A program made the translations under genes and the position numbers. The notes under the pieces were generated by a model, which saw only the letters and a list, made by a program, of their open reading frames with translations, did not search any database and had not been told where the DNA came from. 64,000 bases of DNA from Acidobacteriota bacterium (lineage in GTDB: Bacteria; Acidobacteriota; Aminicenantia; Aminicenantales; Saccharicenantaceae): positions 512,567 through 576,566 of the forward strand of contig JBDKSB010000001.1 in NCBI GenBank assembly GCA_039683095.1. Reading direction: 5' to 3'. This document shows positions 25,467-34,688 of this stretch, piece by piece. Position 1 is the first letter of the stretch; each line of letters starts with the position of its first letter.

Positions 25467-25495
25467 TTGACTTTGGGCCGGCCTTTGAAGATAAT
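25467..25495 (+). promoter_or_regulatory. Promoter of the first PEP-CTERM mini-gene
   Basis: TTGACT (25467-25472), 17-bp spacer, GATAAT (25490-25495). It lies in the 87-bp gap after the exosortase stop, so the substrate can be made independently of, and more abundantly than, the enzyme. Confidence 0.65.
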
Positions 25496-25534
25496 AATGA
25501 CGCCTAATGGGCTAAGGGAGTTAGGGAGGATCTC

Positions 25535-25738
25535 ATGAAAAGAGCGCTAAACCTGTTGATCGCAATGCTGGTCGTCGTGTCTCTGGCCAGCGCCGCGAGC
25601 CTCGGCCCGCGGCGGCCGCCGCGGCATGGCGGCGGCCCCATCAGGTCGGTCGCGGAACCAGCCACGATCGCTCTGCTCGGGGCCGGATTGGTTTCGCTGG
25701 GCATCTACGCCAAGCGGAAACGCGGCAAGAAGAATTAG
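25535..25738 (+). CDS. PEP-CTERM mini-protein, 67 aa
   Basis: 67 residues. Signal peptide 1-20 (MKRALNLLIAMLVVVSLASA), a short Arg/Pro/Gly/His-rich middle (residues 21-40), then a complete exosortase signal: EPA at 41-43, a hydrophobic helix (about 44-58, IALLGAGLVSLGIYA), and a basic tail KRKRGKKN. After signal peptidase and exosortase cleavage only about 20 residues would remain. A strong GGGAGGA ribosome site precedes ATG 25535, and the gene has its own promoter directly downstream of the exosortase. The tail closely resembles that of the protein at 29151. The role is unknown: it may be an anchored structural micropeptide, a carrier for glycan attachment, or a decoy substrate. Confidence 0.85.
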   Translation: MKRALNLLIAMLVVVSLASAASLGPRRPPRHGGGPIRSVAEPATIALLGAGLVSLGIYAKRKRGKKN

Positions 25739-25754
25739 GTTTCGGCTTGTTCTT

Positions 25755-25768
25755 CCCCCGCCCGGGGG
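25755..25768 (+). terminator. Weak candidate terminator hairpin after the PEP-CTERM mini-gene
   Basis: CCCCC-GCCC-GGGGG stem-loop 16 bp after the stop, followed by TT but no full T-run. It sits between convergent genes. Confidence 0.3.
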
Positions 25769-25850
25769 TTCTGCCGTTGTTGGTTCTCGAGGGGGGTGCC
25801 GTGCTCTTTGAGGCCGGGGCAGCGTTGTCCCCTGAGCCGCGCAACTGACG

Positions 25851-27245
<1,395 letters not shown>

Positions 27246-27371
27246 GTTGCACCTCGCCCCTATTTTGCACATTTTCGGCGATTTATAAAGGCCCCCGCGA
27301 AAGCGGCCGTCCGGCCGCTCCGAAGTCCCTTGATTCTCCCGTTCCCTTGGGTTTAGTATGGAACGACCGCC

Positions 27372-28109
27372 ATGGGAACATGCGCCTCGATCCCCGTCGG
27401 CCTGGACCCGGCCGAGACGGCCGCCCGTCTGAGGTACGATCCGGCGCGGGCTGGCCTCGACAGCCTGGACGGGCTGATCTCGCTGGCCTTGCGCCTCATG
27501 CGCCCGCGCGCCCTGTACGAAGTCGCCTTTGTCGGGGCGAAAGCCGAGAGCGCCGTCGAGGTGGCCGGGGTGACCTTCAACAGCCATATCCTCGGCGAGA
27601 ACCTCGATCGGGCCCACAAGGTCTTCCCCTACATCATCACGATCGGGCAGGAGCTCGAGCGGGCGGCCTCCGCCCAGGGCGACCTCCTCAAGCAGTATTA
27701 CCTCGAGGAGATCGCGAACATCGCCCTGGAGAAAGCCGCCGCCTGGCTCGCCGGTCATCTCGAGGAGCGCTTCGGGGTCCGGGGACTCTCCAGCCTCAGC
27801 CCAGGGTCGCTCGCCGACTGGCCCATCACCGAGCAGCCGAAGCTCTTCGCGATCTTCGGCGATACGGAGACGCTCATCGGCGTGCGGCTGACCGACAGCC
27901 TGCTCATGGTGCCGCGCAAGTCGGTTTCCGGGATCTTCTTCCCTTCGGAGGAGGGATTCGTTGCCTGTGAGCTCTGTGACCGCGAGCGCTGTCCGGGCCG
28001 GAAGGCGCCTTGGCTAGGCCAACAAAAAGAAAACAATAAAGATACCCCGAATAACGAGCCCGAAACACCCGTCAAATCAGGCTTTTCAAGCCGAAAAAAA
28101 GCAAATTGA
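27372..28109 (+). CDS. Stand-alone vitamin B12-dependent methionine synthase activation domain protein
   Basis: 245 residues. The core resembles the C-terminal AdoMet-binding reactivation domain of MetH: YYLEEIANIALEKAAAWLAGHLEERFG, LSPGSLADWPITEQPKLFAIFG, and IGVRLTDSLLMVPRKSVSGIFFP. In MetH this domain reductively methylates oxidised cob(II)alamin. Here it stands alone, with an added Cys-rich end (CELCDRERCPG) and a low-complexity polar tail. Stand-alone versions serve split methionine synthases or other corrinoid methyltransferases, none of which is in the window. ATG 27372 follows a TTGATT/TAGTAT promoter-like element by about 12 bases; no Shine-Dalgarno was seen. The M55 gene starts 19 bp after its stop. 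Confidence 0.8.
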   Translation: MGTCASIPVGLDPAETAARLRYDPARAGLDSLDGLISLALRLMRPRALYEVAFVGAKAESAVEVAGVTFNSHILGENLDRAHKVFPYIITIGQELERAASAQGDLLKQYYLEEIANIALEKAAAWLAGHLEERFGVRGLSSLSPGSLADWPITEQPKLFAIFGDTETLIGVRLTDSLLMVPRKSVSGIFFPSEEGFVACELCDRERCPGRKAPWLGQQKENNKDTPNNEPETPVKSGFSSRKKAN

Positions 28110-28128
28110 GATTTCTACAGGAGCTAAC

Positions 28129-29043
28129 ATGAAAAGATCCCGTATCACCCTTGGTGTTTTCACCGCTCTGGCGCTGGCCCTGGCCTTGCCTTCCCCGGCT
28201 CAGCCCAAACCCAGGCCGCCCCTCAAGGTCTTCATTTCCGTTGACATGGAAGGCATCTGGGGAGTGGTCAACTCCGACCAGACCTCGTCCGGCACCCCGG
28301 ATTACGGCGCCGCGCGGAAATGGATGGCCCGGGACGTCAACGCGGCGATCCAGGGAGCGTTCCTGGCCGGGGCGACCGAGGTCGTGGTCAATGATTCCCA
28401 CGGCTCCATGCGGAATATCGACGCCGGCGACCTCGACCCCCGGGCGTCCCTCATCACCGGCACCCCGAAGCCTCTGTCCATGATGCAGGGGATCGATCCT
28501 TCCTTCCAGGCCTGCCTCCTCGTCGGCTACCACGCCAAGGCCGGGACTGAGAACGCCATACTCGATCATACGATCTCAAGCAGCGTCGTCCGTGGCATCA
28601 AGGTCAACGGCCTCGAGATGCCGGAGCTCGGCCTCAACGCCCTGATCGCCGGCTGCTACGGCGTTCCGGTGGTGCTCGTCACCGGCGACACGGCGGTCTG
28701 CCGGCAGGCGACCGAGATCCTGGGCCGGGACGTCGTGACGGTGGCTGTCAAGGAGGCCTATGGCCGGCTGGCGGCCAAGCTCCTGCCGTTCGACGAAGCC
28801 CGCCAGGAGATCGAGGCCGGCGCCAGGGAGGCCTTGGCCAAATTGGCCGCCGCCAAACCCTATAAGCTCGCCGGCCCCTATCGTTTCGAGCTCGCCTACC
28901 ACGTCTCCGCCCAGGCCGACATGGGGGCGATGATCCCGGGCGTCACCCGGGTCGACGCCCGGACCCTGGCCTTCACCGCGGACGACTATCTCCAGGGCTT
29001 CCGGACGCTGAGGGCGATGATCTCGATCGCTCCTGCCCGGTAG
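28129..29043 (+). CDS. Secreted M55 family D-aminopeptidase (DppA-like)
   Basis: 304 residues with a signal peptide (residues 1-25). Zinc ligands of DppA are all found: Asp39 and Glu41 in ISVDMEGIWG, His91 in NDSHGSMRN, His135 in LVGYHAKAG, Glu166 in MPELGLN; His147 in LDHTIS matches the catalytic histidine. M55 enzymes are decameric metallopeptidases that cleave N-terminal D-amino acids, for example from peptidoglycan-derived D-Ala-D-Ala. The signal peptide puts this one in the periplasm, unlike cytoplasmic Bacillus DppA. ATG 28129 has an AGGAG ribosome site. Confidence 0.9.
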   Translation: MKRSRITLGVFTALALALALPSPAQPKPRPPLKVFISVDMEGIWGVVNSDQTSSGTPDYGAARKWMARDVNAAIQGAFLAGATEVVVNDSHGSMRNIDAGDLDPRASLITGTPKPLSMMQGIDPSFQACLLVGYHAKAGTENAILDHTISSSVVRGIKVNGLEMPELGLNALIAGCYGVPVVLVTGDTAVCRQATEILGRDVVTVAVKEAYGRLAAKLLPFDEARQEIEAGAREALAKLAAAKPYKLAGPYRFELAYHVSAQADMGAMIPGVTRVDARTLAFTADDYLQGFRTLRAMISIAPAR

Positions 29044-29078
29044 GCGGAGGCCCGTTTTCTGACGCCCCTCCTTCGTTC

Positions 29079-29107
29079 TTGACATTCGCGAAGGCCGGCG
29101 TAAATAT
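29079..29107 (+). promoter_or_regulatory. Promoter of the second PEP-CTERM mini-gene
   Basis: TTGACA (29079-29084) followed after 16-17 bp by an AT-rich -10 (TAAATAT, 29101-29107), leading to GTG 29151. Confidence 0.55.
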
Positions 29108-29150
29108 AACGATAGGCCGGCACTTCCGCTCAGCGGAAGAGGGGAACAAG

Positions 29151-29378
29151 GTGAAGATCCGAAAAAGGGGGGGGGTGTTTTCCCTCTTGGCCGCGGCTTT
29201 TATCTTTCTGTCGTCGGCGGCGCGTGGAACGGCCGGGCTTCGAGCCTTCGACCCCGGCGCGAAGCCCGGGGGCCAAGGCGGCTCTTACGCCCGAATCGAG
29301 CCGGCGGGCCTCGCTCTCATGACGGCGGGCCTGGTCGGCCTGGGCATCTGGGCGAGATACAAGCGCAGGAAGCCCTGA
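29151..29378 (+). CDS. PEP-CTERM mini-protein, 75 aa
   Basis: 75 residues from GTG 29151 (GAGGGGA upstream). Basic N-terminus, signal peptide to about residue 24-29 (SLLAAAFIFLSSAARGTAG), a Gly/Pro-rich middle of 21-26 residues (AFDPGAKPGGQGG), then the exosortase signal: EPA at 50-52, a hydrophobic helix (LALMTAGLVGLGIWA) and the basic tail RYKRRKP. The C-terminal 25 residues align with those of the protein at 25535 (EPAxxALxxAGLVxLGIxA), so the same exosortase probably handles both. It has its own promoter. An in-frame ATG at 29079 coincides with the -35 element and is rejected as start. Function unknown. Confidence 0.8.
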   Translation: MKIRKRGGVFSLLAAAFIFLSSAARGTAGLRAFDPGAKPGGQGGSYARIEPAGLALMTAGLVGLGIWARYKRRKP

Positions 29379-29382
29379 TCCC

Positions 29383-30927
29383 CTAGTCGTTGAACCGGCT
29401 CTTCTCCTTCATCAGCTTCTCGATGTCGGAAATCTCCTTGGGCACGCGCCCCGAGAGGATCTCGCTGCCGCCCGCGGTGATCAGGACGTCGTCCTCGATG
29501 CGGACGCCGATCCCGGCATATCTCTTGTAGACCGGCCCGACCTTCTCGCGGAAGGCCGCGACCTCGGCTTCTGGAGCCTGGCCCTTGAGCGTGTCGAGGA
29601 AGGCGTCGAAGCGGGCCTCGGGGAAATAGAGCCCCGGCTCCATGGTCATGACCATGCCCGGGGCCATGGCCACCTTGTCGAGGCGCGGGCTGTGCCAGCT
29701 CCAGACGTCGTGGACGTCGAGCCCGATGCCGTGGCCGAAGCCGTGCTGGATGTAGAGGCGCCGCTGCCAGGCGCTCCGGATGTCCGAGACCAGGCCGAGC
29801 TTCTCCAGCCCGGCCATCAGGATATCCTCGACCCCGGTCTGGACGGCCTTGAAGGTGACACCGGGACCGAGCTTGGCGCAACCGGCCTTCTCGGCCTCGA
29901 GGACGAGCGAGTAGATGGCCCGCTCCTCCTTCGTGAACCGCCCGCTAGCCGGGATGGTCCGGCTGATGTCCGAGGTATAGCCGCTGATCCAGGCCCCGAC
30001 GTCGAAGACGACGAGGTCACCGGCCTCGAGGGGGCGGGCCGTGGCCCCGAAGTGGATGTTGGTCGAGTTCGGGCCGGACGCGGCCTGGAGGAACGAGTCT
30101 TCGGTCTCCCGCAGGTCGAACGCGTAACGGAGGATCGCGGCCAGGTCGATCTCGCGCATCTTGGGCCCCGCGGCCCGGAACGCTTCGTTCAAGGCTTCGG
30201 CCGTGAGGTCGATGGCTTCGCGCAGGACGGCGATCTCGCCGGCGTCCTTGGTCAGGCGCAGCTCCGAGATGGCCGGGTCGATGTTGAGGACGGCCTCGGA
30301 TTGCGACAGGGGATTGGGCAGGCCGGCCGCGACGAACGTCCGGGACAGGAAATCGAGGTCGGAGAACGGGAGATAGACGCGGGTCAGGCGGCCGGCCATG
30401 GCCAGGCGGAAGAACTCCGACGGAAGCTGTGTGTTCGGCTTCTCGACCAGACCCTGGTCCGCAGCGGCGCCGCCGGCCGCCGGGGCTTGTCCGTCGCGGG
30501 CGCCGGGGCCGCCGGGCCTGGCCGGCGCGATCATGGCCGCCGCTTCGCCCGTCATGCCCCGCCCTCCCGGCCCGCCGGCCGGCCGCCGGAAGATCGTCTG
30601 GCGCGGCGCACCGCCGGGATCGAGGACGAGGACGGAGTCGGCCTCCTTCAGCCCGGTGAGGTAGAGGAAGTTGAGGTTGTCGCGCAGGCCGTCCCGGGTC
30701 TTGTATTGCGACGGGATGATGATGATCCCGTCCTTGACGGTTTCCATCAGCCTGGCCCGGCGCGCCGCGACCGCCGGCGCCTTGGCGGCGTCGAGCGAGG
30801 CCCCCGGCCGTCCGGGCATGTCCTGGGCGGCGAGCGGCCCGGCCCAAAGAAGGACCGTGAAGGCGAAAGCGCCAAGCGGAAGGCCATGAAGAACCGGCTT
30901 CTTGACGGACCGACGTGCTGCTGTCAT
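29383..30927 (-). CDS. Secreted M24B aminopeptidase P-like metallopeptidase
   Basis: 514 residues from ATG 30927 (AAGGAG seven bases upstream; ATG 30951 lacks one). Signal peptide about 1-35 (...WAGPLAAQ). An N-terminal creatinase-like domain contains a Gly/Ala/Pro-rich insert (residues about 130-165). The C-terminal pita-bread domain has all five metal ligands: VVFDVGAWISGYTSDISR (two Asp), QHGFGHGIGLDVHD (His), MTMEPGLYFP (Glu) and GVRIEDDVLIT (Glu). It should remove residues before proline from periplasmic peptides. It converges with the PEP-CTERM gene, 4 bp apart. Confidence 0.9.
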   Translation of the reverse strand: MTAARRSVKKPVLHGLPLGAFAFTVLLWAGPLAAQDMPGRPGASLDAAKAPAVAARRARLMETVKDGIIIIPSQYKTRDGLRDNLNFLYLTGLKEADSVLVLDPGGAPRQTIFRRPAGGPGGRGMTGEAAAMIAPARPGGPGARDGQAPAAGGAAADQGLVEKPNTQLPSEFFRLAMAGRLTRVYLPFSDLDFLSRTFVAAGLPNPLSQSEAVLNIDPAISELRLTKDAGEIAVLREAIDLTAEALNEAFRAAGPKMREIDLAAILRYAFDLRETEDSFLQAASGPNSTNIHFGATARPLEAGDLVVFDVGAWISGYTSDISRTIPASGRFTKEERAIYSLVLEAEKAGCAKLGPGVTFKAVQTGVEDILMAGLEKLGLVSDIRSAWQRRLYIQHGFGHGIGLDVHDVWSWHSPRLDKVAMAPGMVMTMEPGLYFPEARFDAFLDTLKGQAPEAEVAAFREKVGPVYKRYAGIGVRIEDDVLITAGGSEILSGRVPKEISDIEKLMKEKSRFND

Positions 30928-31324
30928 GTGCGCTCCTTCCCGTATGACCATTCCGCCGAATCATAAACCCGAAGGAGGGTCCAGGTCCACTCTTTCCGTC
31001 TCGGCCGCGACGGCCAGCGCCACCCGGCGCCTCAGCCCCCTGAATGCGCCGCTGAACGCCAGGTCGTAGAGACGGCCCGGCAGGCACCGGCAGCCCGTTC
31101 GGCGGCGCGCGCGCATCGCGAGTATTTTAATCGACGCCGCCGCGAAGGCCAGGAGGGCCGCCCCGCTTCCCGCCGCCTTGACAATCCCATTTGAATTGAA
31201 TAACTTGTGATCGGGTCAGCACGGAAGGCGGATCCGGAGCGCCGGGATCCGGTCCGCGTGGAGCGGGGAGATCCCATGATCTATCCGGCTCGGACGACTC
31301 AGCCGATGAGGGGACGGTGAGCCG
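30928..31324. other. Intergenic region, 397 bp
   Basis: Separates the divergent M24 and DUF362 genes. Apart from the promoter at 31178-31206 I see no coding frame with a credible start, no terminator and no recognised RNA motif. The part before 31,150 is strongly G+C-rich; the part just upstream of the promoter is A+T-richer. Confidence 0.5.
31178..31206 (+). promoter_or_regulatory. Promoter of the DUF362 gene
   Basis: TTGACA (31178-31183), 17-bp spacer, TAACTT (31201-31206), with a leader of about 110 bases to ATG 31325. Confidence 0.6.
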
Positions 31325-32551
31325 ATGAAACGGCGGGATTTCGTCAGGCTCGGCGGGAGCTCGGTCCTGGCGGCCGCGCTGTCGTTCGATCGCTGCGGGC
31401 GATCGACCTCTCCCGGAGGGCCGGCAGACGCGCGCAACGCCATCTTTCAGGTGACCCGGATCCCGGCCGATCCCTTCACCTCGGGGAACCGCCACGCCGG
31501 CGTCGATACCCTTCTGAACCTGATGGGGCAGAACGGCCTCAAGTTCTACCGGACGTCCGTCGCGGGCGCGCTGAACGGGACGAACGGACTGATAGCCGCC
31601 GATGACGTCGTGCTCATCAAGGTCAACGCCCAATGGAAGTACCGCGGCTGCACGAACAGCGATCTCGTCCGGGGGGTCATCCAGCGGATCCTGGAGCATC
31701 CCGACGGGTTCCGCGGCGAGGCGGTCATCGTCGAGAACGGCCAGGGCCGCGGCAGCCTGGCCTGCGACACATCGAGTTCGTACGAAGGCAACGCCGAGGT
31801 CCACGCCAACGCCCAGGATGAGAGCCATTCGTTCCTCTGGCTCGCCGACAGCCTGTTCGACGACCCCAGGGTCTCGGCGTTCCTGCTCGATCCCGTCCGG
31901 GCGAGCTTCATCGGCGCCGGCGAGCACGCGGCGAACGGCTACCGCGTCTTCGAGAACGTGTCCTACCCCTGCTTCACGACGCCGGGCGGACGGCGGGTCG
32001 AGCTCCGCGAAGGCGTCTGGAGCGGGAGCTCCTACGACGAGAACCTCAAGCTCATAAACATCCCCGTGCTCAAGCACCACGACACGGGCGGTTCCGAGAT
32101 CACCGGGGCCATCAAGCACATGTACGGCCTGGTCTCGATGTCCGACGGCCAGTCGGGCTTTCGGCACTACGCCGGGCTCGGAGAAACCTGCGGCAAGATG
32201 ATGGCCTCGGTCCTGACGCCGGTTCTCAACATCATGGACGCCATCTGGGTCTCCCAGGCCGCCCTGATCGGGTACCCGGCCTCGGCCACCACCCGGGTTG
32301 ACACGATCCTGGCCGGTCAGGACCCCGTCGCCCTGGACTATTGGTCGGCGAAATACGTCCTTTATCCGATCGACGGCAACGAACGGCACCATCCCGATTA
32401 CGCCGGGGTCGAGGCCTGGCTGACGGCCGCGAGGGACACGATAGTCGGCCGCGGCGGTTTCGCCCAAACGGACCGAGGCATCCTGGTCACGAAACCGACG
32501 AAGACCGAGTCCGAGATGGTCCTTCATCAGGCCGTCGCCGGAAGCCTCTGA
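31325..32551 (+). CDS. DUF362 domain protein, Tat-exported
   Basis: 408 residues. The N-terminus MKRRDFVRLGGSSVLAAAL is a twin-arginine signal, followed by a Cys-containing stretch. DUF362-like features are DDVVLIKVNAQWKYRGCTNSDLVRGVI, LINIPVLKHHDTGGSEITGAIKHMYGL and ATTRVDTILAGQDPVALDYWSAKYV. The family is uncharacterised but often linked to iron-sulfur proteins; here no ferredoxin CxxCxxC cluster is present. The Tat signal suggests a folded, perhaps cofactor-bearing periplasmic protein. It is a single-gene unit with its own promoter. Confidence 0.8.
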   Translation: MKRRDFVRLGGSSVLAAALSFDRCGRSTSPGGPADARNAIFQVTRIPADPFTSGNRHAGVDTLLNLMGQNGLKFYRTSVAGALNGTNGLIAADDVVLIKVNAQWKYRGCTNSDLVRGVIQRILEHPDGFRGEAVIVENGQGRGSLACDTSSSYEGNAEVHANAQDESHSFLWLADSLFDDPRVSAFLLDPVRASFIGAGEHAANGYRVFENVSYPCFTTPGGRRVELREGVWSGSSYDENLKLINIPVLKHHDTGGSEITGAIKHMYGLVSMSDGQSGFRHYAGLGETCGKMMASVLTPVLNIMDAIWVSQAALIGYPASATTRVDTILAGQDPVALDYWSAKYVLYPIDGNERHHPDYAGVEAWLTAARDTIVGRGGFAQTDRGILVTKPTKTESEMVLHQAVAGSL

Positions 32552-32579
32552 ATCCGGGAAACCTCGAGGAAATTACTCC

Positions 32580-32608
32580 TTGGTATTGTTTTTTCCTTCG
32601 CATATAAT
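32580..32608 (+). promoter_or_regulatory. Promoter of the small membrane protein gene, leaderless configuration
   Basis: TTGGTA (32580-32585), 17-bp spacer, consensus TATAAT (32603-32608); ATG 32617 begins 8 bases after the -10. Confidence 0.7.
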
Positions 32609-32616
32609 GGTCCGGG

Positions 32617-32979
32617 ATGAAGATCCGCATCGATCAGAAAAAGGCGCTGACCTGGAGCCTGACCGCGCTCGTACTGCTCTTCGCCGTCTGGCTCGTCTCG
32701 CCCCTGTTCCATATCGACGCCTCGGACGAGGCCCACGGCCGCGTCTTCAGCTACCGGCTGTTCCTGGGCCTGATGATCATGATCGGCTTCGTCGGGAAGT
32801 CTCTCTGGGACGTGCTGGCCCCCCAGGGCCTGGCCAAGAAGGTCTCGACCTCGAAGGCTGTCATCCTCGTCGTCCTAGCCATTGTCGTCCTGGGATTCGT
32901 CATCCTGACGGTGGCCAAGGCCCTCGATTTCTACCTGGGCACGGCCATCTCCCAGGACGCCGCGAATTTCCTGCCCTGA
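32617..32979 (+). CDS. Small inner-membrane protein of unknown function, 120 aa
   Basis: 120 residues with three clear membrane helices (about residues 12-30, 45-65 and 80-102) and a short soluble end. No family recognised. Charged loops include HIDASDEAHGR and APQGLAKKVSTSK. A consensus -10 lies 8 bases before the ATG, so the mRNA is predicted to be leaderless; no Shine-Dalgarno is visible. It stands alone between the DUF362 gene and a long intergenic region. Confidence 0.7.
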   Translation: MKIRIDQKKALTWSLTALVLLFAVWLVSPLFHIDASDEAHGRVFSYRLFLGLMIMIGFVGKSLWDVLAPQGLAKKVSTSKAVILVVLAIVVLGFVILTVAKALDFYLGTAISQDAANFLP

Positions 32980-33403
32980 GCGGCGGGGCCGAGCTTGATC
33001 CCAAGCGTGCCTGCTCTCCCTGACGGTCTCTTTTTAGGGCGCGGCCCCTGCTCAGAAAAACCTCCTCATTTTTGGCCTGGATGGCGGCTTTTTCTTGACG
33101 AATGGACCAGGTTTTCCCGCAAATCCGGTTGAGAATCCGGACCCGGCGGCATCCTCCGGTCAGGTCTTAAGGCGGGGCGGCCGGCGACGTTTCATCCGAT
33201 TCCCGCCGAAATCTGCAAAAAAGGGCTATTTAGGGCCCTTTCGCTGATAAACCGGGCCTCGAAATGGAAAAATCCCGACATCCAAGCTGATGGGCCCGGC
33301 GCGGCGCTTCAGATACGTACGCCGCACCGGCCCCCCGCAGGTCCGGCCGGCGCGTTGACACCCTCCTGGCGGTATGTCAAGATGGGGCGGGAAAAGCCGG
33401 GTG
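32980..33403. other. Intergenic region, 424 bp, with A/T-rich patches
   Basis: The longest gap in the window. It has several T- and A-runs unlike the surrounding DNA, a perfect 7-bp inverted repeat at 33220-33241, and TTGACA at 33355-33360 with only a poor -10 (CAAGAT, 33378-33383) before the porin gene. No coding frame or known RNA family recognised. Confidence 0.5.
33217..33241 (-). terminator. Candidate rho-independent terminator read on the minus strand
   Basis: Arms AAAGGGC (33220-33226) and GCCCTTT (33235-33241). On the minus strand the stem is followed by six T's. No annotated minus-strand gene ends here, so it may terminate an unannotated or antisense transcript. Confidence 0.4.
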
Positions 33404-34675
33404 ATGGAACGAGGACCCGCTCTGCTTGTCCGAGCGCTGGCGGCGCTCTTCGCGCTGGCCTCGGCGCTGTCCGCCTCAGGTCAAACCGTCCCGGCCGCGC
33501 TGCTTCCTCTGTTCCTGAACTTGTCCGCCCTCGCCGGGCCGCCCCGCCCGCCCGCCTCGTTCAACGCCCAGGAAGCTCCGGCCAAAGCTCCGCCAGGCCC
33601 CAAGTGGTTCGATATGATCAGCCTGTCCGGCTACCTGGCCGGCGAGGGCCGCTGGAGGAAGGCCGGCGACGGATCGTCCCCGGCCGCCGCGACGGACCTC
33701 TACCTCCGGGCCTTCGAGCTCGGCGTCGAGGCCGACGTCGCCGATTGGCTGTCGGCCACGATCGTCATCAACTCCGAATGGATCGGAGATCCGCTCAACG
33801 GCGGCGATCCCGGCGTCGCCGTCGACGAGGCCCATTTCGACATCACCCTGCCGCACACGCCGATCTATCTCGTCCTCGGCAAGCGGATCCAGCCCTTCGG
33901 GCTGTTCGAAACATATCTGGCGAGCGACCTCCTGGTCCAGGACGCCTACGAGACCAAGGCCGTCGGGCTGACCGTGGGCGTCAAGGCTCCCGGTTCGACC
34001 GACCTCTCGCTCACGGCCTATAAGGGCCGCGTCGGCGCGGACCACCTGGCCCGGTCGGGGCTCCTGGGCCCGGCCGTGCCTGATCTTCCCGAGATCGCCG
34101 CGGCCGGCGTGGGCTCCTGGATCATCTCCGGCGTCTCGAGCCCGGCCGGGGACGATTGGCGGATCTCGGCCGCCCTCGCCAGCGAGCCGGGCCAGGCCCG
34201 CCGCCTGACCACCCTCAACATCGGCTCTTCTTTGAGCTTGCCCTGGTTCGAGCACCTCGAGTTCAGCGCCGAATATATGAAGGCCCTCCGCCGCGACGAT
34301 GTCCCCGGCCTGGGCCGGAGCTTCCGCGAATCGGCCCTGTCGTTCACGGCCGCCTACCTGGTGATCACGCAGGAGATGAAGGAGACGGCCGGCCGCAACT
34401 ACCGGGCCCGCCGGAGCCGGCGTTTTGCCCATCCGGCCGTCGCGGCCGTCCGGTTCGAGGCCCTCGCCGACGGATCGCGGGCCGCCGTTCTGGGCGCCTG
34501 GTCCGTCCGGAACCGCCTCAGCGCGGGCGGCCGCTACACCTTCTACGAACAGGGGGATGTCGAAGCGACCCTGACCCTGGAATACCGCCGGCAGGCCCTC
34601 CGGATCTCCCCCCTCTTCGCCGGCCCGGCTCCCGCGAGCCACGAGGTCTTCGTCAGGTTCGGCCTGGACTTCTAG
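33404..34675 (+). CDS. Outer-membrane beta-barrel, porin-like (LbtU/OprP-like)
   Basis: 423 residues from ATG 33404. Signal peptide about residues 1-27 (LAALFALASALSASG). After a linker, amphipathic strands run to the C-terminus, ending HEVFVRFGLDF with a terminal Phe as in BAM-inserted barrels. The segments SATIVINSEWIGDPL, VDEAHFDITLPHTPIYLVLGKRIQPFGLFETYLASD and FEHLEFSAEYMKAL resemble LbtU-type or phosphate-selective porins. It would form a passive channel or siderophore porin. GTG 33401 is an alternative start. A TTGACA at 33355 may belong to its promoter. Confidence 0.75.
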   Translation: MERGPALLVRALAALFALASALSASGQTVPAALLPLFLNLSALAGPPRPPASFNAQEAPAKAPPGPKWFDMISLSGYLAGEGRWRKAGDGSSPAAATDLYLRAFELGVEADVADWLSATIVINSEWIGDPLNGGDPGVAVDEAHFDITLPHTPIYLVLGKRIQPFGLFETYLASDLLVQDAYETKAVGLTVGVKAPGSTDLSLTAYKGRVGADHLARSGLLGPAVPDLPEIAAAGVGSWIISGVSSPAGDDWRISAALASEPGQARRLTTLNIGSSLSLPWFEHLEFSAEYMKALRRDDVPGLGRSFRESALSFTAAYLVITQEMKETAGRNYRARRSRRFAHPAVAAVRFEALADGSRAAVLGAWSVRNRLSAGGRYTFYEQGDVEATLTLEYRRQALRISPLFAGPAPASHEVFVRFGLDF

Positions 34676-34688
34676 GCCGGCTGCCCGC

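Noticed and set aside
27246-27371. Cobalamin riboswitch before the B12-related gene
   Set aside because: The gap is only 126 bp shared with a divergent gene and contains no B12-box-like conserved sequence that I could find.
29079-29150. Upstream in-frame ATG (29079) for the second PEP-CTERM protein
   Set aside because: It coincides with the -35 element and would put 24 hydrophilic residues before the signal peptide; GTG 29151 has a GAGGGGA ribosome site.
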